Below are positions 1 to 9,814 of a stretch of DNA of 64,000 nt, piece after piece (position 1 is the first letter of the stretch; each line of letters begins with the position of its first letter). Source of the DNA: Leucosporidium creatinivorum (lineage: Eukaryota; Basidiomycota; Microbotryomycetes; Leucosporidiales; Leucosporidiaceae); the NCBI GenBank assembly GCA_001600635.1, contig BCKL01000002.1, forward strand, positions 1,181,425 to 1,245,424. The letters are read 5' to 3'. The notes below the pieces were generated by a model. That model ran no database searches. It was not told where the DNA came from and saw nothing but the letters and a program-made list of their open reading frames with translations. Both the position numbers and the translations under genes were made by a program.

Positions 1-964
1 CGGTCATCTGAACATCCCTCTTCACCGTCATCAGCTCCGCAAGGAGCAGCACTACCAAGATGTTCGCAAGCAGGCTCAGGAGGAGACGGCTGCCGAGAAC
101 GACCGTTCGGTTCAGGACGAGCGGGATGCGATTCAAGCGGGCTGCATCAAGCTGAAGGTCAGGATCAAAGAGATCAATCCCGATGGTCACTGGTAAGTCT
201 GCTGCATCCCTGCTATCAGCAGAGCTGACCCTTGTCCACCTGCAGTCTCTACAGCGCCATCGCCGACCAAGCCAACATGCTCGGCCTTTCGGTTCGTCAT
301 CCTTCGCCACTCGCCTCGGTCATATGGCTGACTTATTGCACCCACAGGAATACAAGGAGACGTTCGCATCTACACGGAATCATGCCGCCGACTTTCTGCG
401 CTCGCACCCCGACGACTTTATGCCCTTCCTCACGAGCGACGAGGATCCTGAGGGTATCATGAGTGCTGGTGAGTCTCGGAGGTGTGGCGGACGACGTCTA
501 GATCGCTGATCTCTGTCTCCGATTGCAGGTGAATATTCGCGGTATTGCTATACCGTGGCAAAGACAGCCGAATGGGGAGGCGAGCCCGAGGTGTGTTCTC
601 CGCTTTCGTTACACAGATCTGGAGTTGACGTCGCTCTGCTACCACAGATCCGAGCTCTCGCTGCTCATTTCGCTGCACCCATCCACGTCCTGCAAGCCGG
701 CACCGACATTCTGCCCTTCGGCGAGGATGCTCCACCAGGCCGAGGGCCGATGCTCATCTCGTTAGTCGTCTCGCATCGTCGTCTTCGTCATACGCTGACC
801 TTCCTTGTGCTATCATAGCTATCATCGCAAGATGTACGGCCTCGGCGAGGTGAGTCCTTCCCGATCCGCTTCCTTCACTTCTCGCTAACCCTCTCCTTGT
901 TCCGCAGCACTACAACAGCCTCGTCCCAGCAGTTCACCCACCAGCCGAGGCTGTCGAGGCATAG
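1..964 (+). CDS. OTU-domain deubiquitinase (OTUD6-like), 5' end outside window
   Basis: The 3' part of an OTU-family cysteine protease, which removes ubiquitin from proteins in the cytosol. Seven exons are visible (1-192, 246-291, 348-468, 529-590, 648-760, 819-849, 908-964). They splice to 206 codons plus a stop with consistent phase. The catalytic motif reads INPDGHCLYSAIADQ; the catalytic Cys codon itself is split by an intron. The C-terminal catalytic His lies in SYHRKMYGLGEHYNS. Upstream is a basic, glutamine-rich helical stretch (HRHQLRKEQHYQDVRKQAQE), as in OTUD6/yeast Otu2, whose N-terminus is coiled coil. It ends soon after the His motif, as the family does. The true start lies before base 1. 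An OTUD6-type identity is inferred from the N-terminal helix; OTU membership itself is clear. Confidence 0.88.
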
Positions 965-1343
965 CGCCGCATATCTTGGCGCCTCCCGATGCAACCTGCA
1001 CTTTGCTAGCCATCGTCTCGGTAGTCCATCGCCGAGAGAACGAGCTGACCCATCGCTCGGCTCGGTGCGCGCTGGGAGAGACTTGGGAGCAGCGACAGGA
1101 CGAGACGACTACTATGTACGATCAACTGCGAGTGCAGCCCGCCACGAGGTTGAAGAAGGGAAGAGCACCGAAGTCGGCGATGTTCGCTTTACAGCTCGTA
1201 GGGCGGATAGCAAGAGACGAGCAGCGAAGGAAGGTTTCTATTGGTCCTCCGAGTAGCTAGTGATACAACAAGTCTACCGCATTAAACGTCTACAGCACTG
1301 ACTACCCTTCGAGAAGCCCTCGACCGCTCGAGCCAACTAGGCC
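965..1343. other. convergent 3' spacer
   Basis: Spacer between the stop of the OTU gene (+) and the stop of the HSF-type gene (-). It should hold both 3' UTRs. I see no coding pattern, RNA gene or repeat in it. Confidence 0.5.
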
Positions 1344-2554
1344 CTAAGCCTTGACCGAGCGCTTCTTGGTTCTCGCCGCCCTCTCCTTGCTATGCACGGG
1401 TTTGAGTCCTCCGAGCGGACAGTGGTGACCGCGAGTCGAGCGCCAGAATTCGGGGTGGGTGAAGGCGCAGAGGTCGGCGGCAGAGAAGGCGGGAGAGATG
1501 GAGGTGTCGATTACGTTGAGGAGTTGGACGGTGGACAGGCGCTTGAACCCGTAGATCTGTGGGAGGTAGAAGGTGAGTGAGACGAAGGATCAGTATGTGA
1601 GAGATCGAACGCACGTTGAGCTGGCGAACGAAGCTGGCAACAGTCGTGTGCCGAAAGAACTTGGTGAGGACTTCGAGCGTCTCGTGCTTCGTGTGAGCGA
1701 GGATGACAGATTTGCCCTGTAGTGGGAGAGAGAGTCAGCTCTGTCTAGATCCCAGAGACTGTAGCAGAGCCCACTTGAGGATCCCAGCGAACGTATTGCT
1801 GGTATTCGGCGTGACCGAGCAAGTAGACCAGCTTGCTGATGAAGGGCTGCAGAGGCATCGGGAGGTCAGTTCTGGGATGGCACGCCCATCATAGCAACAC
1901 AACTCACCGTAGCAGGCTCATCATCCTCGACATCATCCGCCTCCTCGCTCGAGAAGCCCGAAGCATCGAGCGTCGGCAGGGGCGCCGCGAGGCTGTCCGC
2001 CGACGTATTGTAGTCGAGCTTAGCTCTCTTGGGCATCAACAGCTCCTCGATATCGATCAGACCATGCTTCTCCCCCGACGATGTGCCGCATCCTCCCGCT
2101 CTGCTACCCTCGGCGACGGCGACAGGGACCAGCTCTTGACCCGCGAAAAGGTAAGGAGCCGAGTCGAATGGTTGAGGAGTGAAGCTGTAGTCAAGGTAGG
2201 CGCCCCAGAGCGAGTCGTCTGGTGTAGAGCTGTTGGAAGTGGTGAGGTCGGGCAGAGGTGGAAGTTCGATGGTCGTCGACTTGGCGAGAGCGGGAGCGGC
2301 CGAGCTGCTGCTGGGGGCGGCGACGAGAGGAGGGGAAGCTTGACGAGGGGGAGGGGAAGGTGCAGCGGGTGTAGGAGAGCAGCCTCCGCTACAGCGTGGT
2401 GTCTCTACTGGTAGGATCGTGTTGAACAGAGGGCATCCTCCGGCGGTGTAGGCTGGTTGAAGTGTCGTCGGAGAGGTCAGCTTCGCTCGGCTTGGGAGGA
2501 GGGGAGGAGCGAAGATTACTCACGACAGGCAATCTGAGTAGTCGTGTCGCTCAT
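1344..2554 (-). CDS. HSF-type DNA-binding domain protein with C-terminal DBD
   Basis: Putative transcription factor with a heat-shock-factor fold. Exons on the minus strand: 2524-2554, 1908-2452, 1775-1846, 1615-1716, 1344-1556. They sum to 963 nt, giving 320 residues. The DBD starts near residue 193 (TPFISKLVYLLGHAEYQQYV), continues as GKSVILAHTKHETLEVLTKF and reaches the recognition helix FFRHTTVASFVRQLNIYGFK, then a wing-like part and FTHPEFWRS. This matches the HSF pattern FxxKLYxxL...F.SFVRQLNxYGF...F.HPxF. The first ~190 residues are low complexity (Pro/Ser/Ala) and then acidic. Only a short basic tail follows the DBD, so the usual HR-A/B trimerisation coiled coil after the DBD is absent. 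It may therefore be an HSF-like regulator (Sfl1/Mga1-like) and not the essential Hsf1. The start is the ATG of MSDTTTQIAC, just after a possible 5'-UTR acceptor (ctacag). Confidence 0.82.
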
Positions 2555-3305
2555 TCTGTAGTCGAGTATGTATCTGGTCTCGAGGTGATGGCAGGAAATC
2601 AACCAGCTCCAACGACGAACGGCGCTCGCCTTTCGCTGTCGCCTCGCCCCTGGCTGCCTCGTCTGCACCGAACTTGGCCTGCTTCGCCCTTCCGAAACCT
2701 TCTCGCAACACCGACTCGCTGATCCTTGGAGTCCCGGCAATGGGCCGCCGTTTGAATCGACTACAGACTTTTCAGTTGAGGAATGAAAGGGCAATTGAGT
2801 AGCAGCGGAATGGCGAAGAAAGGGAGAAGGTCGGCGAGGAGGAGGATGGCGAGGAGGAGGATGGGCGACGGGTGAGGTGTATGGCTACAGGAGGGGTGGC
2901 AGAGGGACCGAAAACATGTAGTATGTTGCATCCGAGGCTCTGGTGTACTCGGAACCCGCTCAGCTCCAAAAAGGCCAAGCTTAGGACGCCATCGCCGAAC
3001 GGATCGCCCGAGAGGCGCTACTGCCGAAGATACAGATCAGCCGAAGGACCGAGCAGCGGTGGCTACAGCTCTTTGTAGCTTATCGGTCAGCTCTCAAGTC
3101 GAGCGATACCTCCCCGCCGACTCTAGTGCCCCGACCGAGGTCCGAGAAGGTCGAGCAGCGAACGGCTCTCGCTCGCATCCAGTGTTGACAGCGAGCAAAC
3201 CGAGGGCACTATGTGACAAAACTAAGCATGTACGAGCTATCCTCTCTCTGATTGCCGACCGACTATCAGTCAAAGCCACCTCCGAGTTCCCTCGGCGCCG
3301 ACCGC
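2555..3305. other. spacer: HSF-type gene promoter and DUF4211 gene 3' end
   Basis: About 750 bases with short open frames on both strands but no codon pattern or splice structure I would trust. It should contain the promoter/5' UTR of the HSF-type gene and the 3' UTR of the DUF4211 gene. A CGCCGA-type motif occurs near 2990 and 3295. Confidence 0.4.
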
Positions 3306-6300
3306 TCAGTTCTTGTTCGTCGCAAAGGCCTGACGAGCCTTTTGAATCTCATCCTCGAGCTTCTTCGCGAACTGTGTACAGAGGAGCATCAGCTCAGCCT
3401 TCCATCGCCTTCGTCTCCCTCCATCAGACGAGGAGAAGCTCACCCTAGCGATCACCCCCTCCTCATCCATCCTCGCGGCGCACCTATCCGCCTCCTTCCT
3501 CTGCCTTTCCACGACCTGCCTAATCGCCTTCTTCCGATCCTTGACGCTCATCCTGTTGAGTCCGTCGACCTTGGGGAACTTCTTCTGGATCTTGAGCTTG
3601 GTCATCTGCTCCTGTAGACGCTCATGGGTGGTCCAGCCCCAGTGGTGCAGCTCGTGGTAGACTTGAGCGCGGCCAGCGCAGGAGGATCCGACTGTGAGTG
3701 AGCGACGGGAGATGATGCGAAGAGGGGAGGAGAGGGAAGAGGATGGGAGCCAGTCAGCGAACAAGCGAGCGCCGAGGGAGGAAACAGAAACGCACGATTG
3801 AAGTCCTGATGCGTGTTATCCATGTTGTCCATCTTCTGCTTCCTATCTTTCTCCGTCTCCCTCTTCTCCGCCGAGACGGCCGAGTCATCCGAATCGCTGT
3901 CCTCGTCCGAATCGTCCTCCTCATCGCTCGACGAGTCCGAATCCGACTCGAGGACGGGGCGCCTGAATGTCTTGCGGTCGTAGTAGGGTCCCTGTTGTGG
4001 TACGAGTGAGTGAGTGGGGAGGAGAGGAGCCGTGAGGGGGACGAAGCTTACGCTAAGGGAGCCGGAGTAGATCGAATGACGGCTCTTGCCCATGGTACAG
4101 GCGTCTGTGAGCGAGCAAAGGGAGGAAGAGAGGAGATGGAAGTCAGCGAGCAAGATCGACATCGAGGAAGAAGTGCGACACTCACCACAGGCCGCTGCTC
4201 GGTCGATGCCGTCGAGGTCGAAGAGGTGAAAGATGGGGCGCTCGTCCAGAGCCTTCTTGAAGGGAGCCTGCAGAGTCGTCATCGTCAGCATTCGCTTTTT
4301 TGCCTCGTTTCCTTCTTCTCCCGCCGAACTCGGGACTCACCTTCCAAGCCGCCGAACCGATCAAGCTCTGCGTCAAGCCCTTGAGGTTGTCGTCGATGGC
4401 GTCGTGAGCGGATTTAAATGCGTTATCTTCGGCGAGCCAGTCGACTTGAGGGCAGACGATGAGGTGGACGAGGAATTGGAGGTAGGTCTGCTCGAGCCGA
4501 GAAGGTCAGCCTCGCTCGTCACCGCCGACGAGGATGAGAAGCACGCGAGACTTACCTTGAGGAAGTACATCATGCCCTGCGCCTTGACCGTTACCCTCTC
4601 CCTGTACTCGTTGACGACCTTCATGCCCTCCTCATCCTCATCCTCCTCGACAATGAACCCCTCCTCATCGCGATCCAAATCGCTCTCCCTCTCCCAATTC
4701 GTGCTTCCCTTCCCACGCCCTCCCTTCCCGCCATCGCTACTCTCCTCACTTTCCTCCTCCTCAGACCCAGACTGAGAAGAGGAGGAAGGCACCTCGGCGC
4801 CGAGGTAGGAAGCCGTCAAGGCGCGCTTCTTCTTGAGAGCCGTCGACGTGAGTTGCGAGGAGGTGCCGGGGGTAGGGCCGTTGTCCGAGTCGTCTGAGTC
4901 GACAATGCGACGACGGGCGCGGTCGGCGGCGAGTTGCTTCTCGCTCTCCTTCTCTGTTGGGCGGAACGGATGGGCGAGGGGAGGAGAGAGAGATGTGGAC
5001 GGCATCGAGGATGAGGGGGAGCAAGGTCACCGATGAGGCGAGGTAGCAGATGTCAAGGCACGACTCACCAGCCCTCAACCTCCTCAGCATCTCGAATTTG
5101 CTACCCTTCGTCCCAGGGCTCTTGATCGTCCTGAGCCTATTCTCCTGCAATGTCTCCTTGCCACTGAGCGAGAGGTCGTCGTCGTCGGTAAAGTCGGACT
5201 CTTCGTCCGAGGCGATGGGAGGAGTAGTCGAGTCGCGGCGGCGTTTGAGCTTCTTCGACTTGGGCTTCTCGGCGGCGGCCTTCTCCTTTCCCTTGCCCTT
5301 CGTCTGGCTCTTCCCTTTCTTATCCTTCTCCCCAATCCTTCCCTCATCCTTGACCAACCATCCGTCCTCGCTATCGCTCCCATCATCCTCAGTCCCGCTC
5401 TCGGGCGTACCGTCCCTCGCTCGGCGCTTCTGCGAGGCGGTGAGGATCTTGCGCTTCTTGGAGGGCGAGGAGCGGGGGGGCGGAGGAGGTGAAGGCATAG
5501 GAGAGGAGGGGTGTGCGCGCTTCTTCGACGTGGTGGCGGTAATTGGCTTGCGGCGACGAGTGGGTTGGGAGGGGGCTTCCGAGTCGGAAGAGTCGGCGAG
5601 GGTGATCTGGGCGGGTCCTTTGGTCTTGCCTGTGCCCTTGGCATCCGATTGCTTCTTGCTGGGCTTGCGAGGCTGCTCCTCCTCGTCTTCCTCCTCGCTC
5701 GATTGAACAACGACCGCCCTTCTTTTGCCCTCGCCATTGACCCTGGGCGCGAACCTGTGCTCTTCCTCCTCCTCAGAAGTTTCCGATGCCTCGTCGTCCA
5801 GCAGCATCGACGAAAGCTTGCTCTTCCCCTTCTCTTCCTTCTGCTCCTTCGTCTTGCCCTTGCCCTTCGCTCCAGCGCCGACCGAGACGGCAGGCGAGGC
5901 CGATTTCGAATTGCCCCTGCGCGGCGAGGGGAGGTCGATGTAGACGCCTTCAAAAGTGCTCCCTTTGCCCTTCTTCTTGGTGGGTGAGGCGATGACGGTC
6001 TGGGAGGAAGTGGGAGGTCGAGCGCGAGGGACGGCGGAGGAGGAGGGTTTCACAGGCGAGCTGAACTCGGTCTCGGAGATGGGCGAGCCGAGATCCTCGT
6101 CGTTGAGGTGGATGGAGGGTTGGCGCTGCGATGCGATGTATTAGCTCTCAGACTTCGTACGCTCGCACCGTTTAAGAGCTCACCTTGGAAGTGGACGCCA
6201 CTGGCTGCTCGTCGTCGTCGCTGCTGCTGATCACTAGCGCTCGCTTCTTGCCCTTCTTCGCCTGCTGTACCTCTTGCTCCGGCTCGTCGTCTTCCTCGCC

Positions 6301-6570
6301 GTCGTCCTCCAGGCTGCTCTCCTGCGCGCGTCCCGTCGCGACTTCTTTGGCGAGCTGTAGTCGATCCACCTCGCCTTCGTCCTCCGAAACGCTCTCGCCC
6401 GTATCGTAGACTACATCTTCATCCGCTGGCTTCTTCTTCTTGTCGACGAAAGCTTCTCGGCGCGGTTGCTGGCGAGTGGAGGGGGGAGAGATGCGCTGGC
6501 TGCTAGAGAAGGACAAATCCTCGCCTGGGGTGAAGGACAGCTGAGTCTGCTTGCTACGCTTGGGCGCCAT
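3306..6570 (-). CDS. DUF4211-domain nuclear protein, highly charged
   Basis: Large acidic/basic protein of unknown function. Nine exons (6184-6570, 5069-6125, 4556-4953, 4341-4487, 4186-4267, 4052-4104, 3796-3991, 3444-3691, 3306-3371) sum to 2634 nt, giving 877 residues. Residues 1-480 or so are low complexity, with runs of Glu/Asp, Ser, Pro and lysine-rich clusters (KKRAHPSS, SPSKKRKIL) typical of nuclear targeting. The conserved part begins near DRDEEGFIVEEDEDEEG and runs through TYLQFLVHLIVCPQVDWLAE and FKKALDERPIF, with a final block around GRAQVYHELHHWGWTTHERL. This layout matches fungal DUF4211 proteins. The early peptide TQLSF near the N-terminus resembles a PCNA-binding PIP motif core but lacks a clear aromatic pair. 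Role inferred only: chromatin- or DNA-associated. Confidence 0.78.
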
Positions 6571-6709
6571 CCGCTGCTGCTAAGCGAGCGCCGAGAGTCG
6601 AGATGAAGGAGACGAGCAAATGGACGTCGAAGGGAAAGAGCGGCGGAGCGAGCTCGCAGCTCTTGGCCTTCGCCTCATCAATTAGCTTTCGACTCGACTA
6701 CACGAAGCA
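6571..6709. promoter_or_regulatory. compact bidirectional promoter
   Basis: Only 139 bases separate the start codon of the DUF4211 gene (-) from that of the aminotransferase (+), so the two must share a promoter region. No TATA box is obvious. Confidence 0.55.
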
Positions 6710-9419
6710 ATGCCGGCACCTCTTTCCAAGAAATGGGAGCACATGGCTTCGGACCAGCCTGGTCCTCAGAGTCAGTCCTACAGCTCGCTCGCTCCGACCC
6801 CCGCTTACTCGCCAGCTGACGTCTCGTTCTCGCTGTTATATCGCAGACGAAGAGCAGAGCAAGGCTCACAGGGTGTGTAGCCTGACAATTTATACCTCGA
6901 TCTACTGCAGCTGACTCAGCTCTGCCACAGCTCTTCCGCGAGCAAGACCCCGCCCATCAGCCCCGAGGCTCCTCCTCCAAAGATTCGGACGACAGCCCTC
7001 GCGTCAATGGTATCATCTCTCCAGGATCCACCGTACGTCCCATCTCCTCCCGCTGCTGCTCCTACTGCTTCTCGGCACTCGAAACCAGCGAGCGACCGTT
7101 GACTGACGTCCGAGCTATTTGAATCCCCTCGCCGTTGCATCGCAGGGCGTGATGTATGTTTCTCAACGAGCTGCTGCCAATGGATGGGAGCCGGATCATT
7201 CTGAGGTGAGTACTGTTGAGGGTGTCTGCTAATGAGGAGCAAAGGCTGGGGCCATCGCCGAAGTGATCGCCGAGCAGCGCTGACCCTTGCTTCGATTGGT
7301 TCGGAATGACCCAGTGGGCCAACTTCGTAAGTGGTGCGCTCCGATAGCACTTGATGTCTGTCACTGATCATTCTTGCCTGATCACAGGGTCAAGGAGCGC
7401 CTGAAGGTTAGTCGTCGACGCCTCGGGAGTCGGCGCTGCTTCTCTTCCCCTTCTTGGCTGATCAGTGCGCTTCGCCACCTGCCACCAATCTCTTGAAACC
7501 CTCCCCTATTCACTCTACCAGTCGGCGACATTCCTGGAGGCAGCGAGCGACCCACCGTCATCGACTTGGCCGCCATGGGCACCGGCATCAACGAGTACGC
7601 GCCGACTACTGGAGGTGAGTCTTGCCTCCGCTGCTTACGCCAGCACGCTCGTCTACTGACCTTGAACTCACTATAATCTCCACACTCCTCGCCATTCCTT
7701 CCTCTCCGATTCACCGCCGAGCAGTCACCGCCCTTCGCGAAGCCGTCGCCAACCTCTACAACGAGACCTACCGGCAAGGCAAAGAGTCCAAGTACACCAA
7801 GGACAACGTATGCATCGTACCAGGTGTGTCGTTGAGCCTCCATTACGTTTGCTTCGCTGATCTTTCGCCGAACTTGACAGGTGGCCGTGCCGGGCTCACG
7901 AGGGTCGCTTCGGTCATTGGAGATGTCTATGTGTCTTACCAGATCCCCGAGTATACCGCCTACTCTGAGTGAGCTCCCTTCCACCTTTCCTCCCCGTGAG
8001 ATTGATCGCTGAACCAGCTCGGCACAGGATGCTCTCCTCCTTCCGTCGTCTGGTACCAATTCCAAGCGCTCTTGATGCAGAGGACAACTACCACATGAGT
8101 AAGTCTGCTCGGCTTTCAATCCACATTCGCTTTAGTGTAGCTTGCCGGCCCTACTGCTGCTCTCCGACTCTGCTCGGCGATCATCCTCGACGCTCGGCCG
8201 ACGGCGCTGACCCTCCTCCCTCTCCCACAGACATCCCAAAGCTCCGCTCAGCGATCCATGAGCAAGGTATTTCTGTTGTAGTCGCCTCCAACCCTCGCAA
8301 CCCGACTGGCCGTATCGTCGCGGGACAGGACCTGCAAGACCTCGTCAAGATCGCCGAGGAGGATGGAACGACCCTCATCCTGGACGAATTCTACAGCTGG
8401 TGCGTGCTACATGCTATCTGAAGGCTGTAAGGAAGGCGCGGCGATGCTTACATCCCGCCTACTCGTCTACAGGTACCTCTACGACGAAGCTCGCGCCGGC
8501 AAGGAGGAAGGAGGGAGCGTCAGCGCAGCCGAGTTCATCGAGGACGTGGAGAAAACTCCTGTCGTTCTCATCGATGGTCTCACCAAGAACTGGAGGCTTC
8601 CAGGATGGAGGTGCTGCTGGGTCGTTGGGCCGAAATCGCTGATTCAGGCGCTCGGTCAGACGGGAGGCTCGCTAGATGGAGGTGGTGAGTTGCTGTTCTG
8701 TTTGCTCGTAGTGGGCTCCGAGTACAAGAGCTGATCCTTGGTCGGAACAGCCTGCCACCCCCTTCAAGTTGCCGCCATCCCCCTCCTCGCGCCCGACCGA
8801 GTGAAGCAAGATCGTCTCGCCCTGCAGCGTCACTTTAAGAGCAAGAGGGATCATGTTCTGCAGAGGCTCAAGGATATGGGATTGGAGGTGCACAACAAGC
8901 CGAACAGTACTTTCTACGTGAGTCTGGTGCAGCTGGCGGCAGGCGAGGGCGTGCCGAGCTGATCAGTTCGTTCGGCGCCCGTAGATCTGGCTCGACCTTT
9001 CGCAGTTGCCTGCTCCGTTGAGCTCGGGACTCGTCTTCTTCGAGGAGCTTTTGAAGGAGAAGGTAAGCTCGAAAATATTCTCCTCGCTCGACCCGTTTCT
9101 CGGCGCTCACTCCCTCTCTTCCCTCTCTACGAGGTGATTGTGACCCCTGGAGCCTTCTTCGACCTCAACCCCTCCCACCGTCGCGACATGTTCCAATCCC
9201 CATGCCACCACTTCATCAGGCTTAGCTACGGCCCTCCTCTGGTCGAGCTGGATCGCGGTGAGTTAGTTTCGACTCGGACAGGACTTCGGCGCTGACTCTC
9301 CCGGCTCGATAGGACTCGATGGCATTCAACGTCTCTTGGAGAAGGCTTCAAAAGCAGTCAAGGATGGGACCGACATCTTTGAGGTCGTTGGCAAGGATCT
9401 CAAGGAGCACATCAAGTGA
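6710..9419 (+). CDS. PLP-dependent class I/II aminotransferase
   Basis: Fold-type I pyridoxal-phosphate enzyme of the aspartate/kynurenine aminotransferase/ACC synthase group, probably cytosolic. About 15 short exons. Landmarks in order: GQGAPEVGDIPGG near residue 100; GTGINEYAPTTG (substrate-side loop); a short TALREAVANLYNETY helix; SNPRNPTG (the conserved N-P-x-N-P-T-G PLP site); LILDEFYSWY (Asp that binds the pyridine nitrogen, Tyr); DGLTKNWRLPGWR, with the Schiff-base Lys; and CHHFIRLSYG (the Arg that binds the alpha-carboxylate). All catalytic residues are present. Two adjacent exons are tiny (7315-7326, 12 nt; 7388-7406, 19 nt), yet both encode conserved residues (WANF, GQGAPE). The start at MPAPLSKKWEH agrees with the splicing phase of exon 2. 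The substrate cannot be told from sequence. Confidence 0.87.
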
Positions 9420-9814
9420 AGCGGAGATGCCGCCGAGCAGCGGCGCCGAGCCTGAAGCTTCTCGGCGCTTCGCTCGAGGCCGGCGAGAAGCGGCAGTGTA
9501 GTGAATACGTGCAAATGAGACAATGTGGTGTACTGTACGCCAGCGAATCGAATGGCCAGCTTTTGACCCCCTTCGCAAGTCGCAGCCTTCGCAGCGCTAG
9601 CTTGCCCCTTCGAAGACGGGGCTTTCGGCCTTTGCTCTGCTTCACATCTCTGGCTCGTCTCCTCGTCTCACCGCCGTCACATCTGTACTTGACTGTTGTA
9701 CAGCTTCACCCTCCTCGCGACCTAGCGACCTACAACTCTCCCTGACGACAACGCCTTCGAACTTAGCACGGCGCGCGTGTGCATCGACCTTTCTCATCTC
9801 CTCCAGCAGCCAAG
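9420..9814. other. spacer between aminotransferase and ferric reductase
   Basis: About 395 bases holding the aminotransferase 3' UTR and the ferric reductase promoter. I see no extra gene. I looked for GATA-type (iron regulator) sites and found none convincing. Confidence 0.45.

Noticed and set aside
5084-5953. Arg-rich 289-codon open frame on the same strand as the DUF4211 gene, other frame
   Set aside because: Shadow of the Lys/Ser-rich coding frame; composition is a frame artefact.
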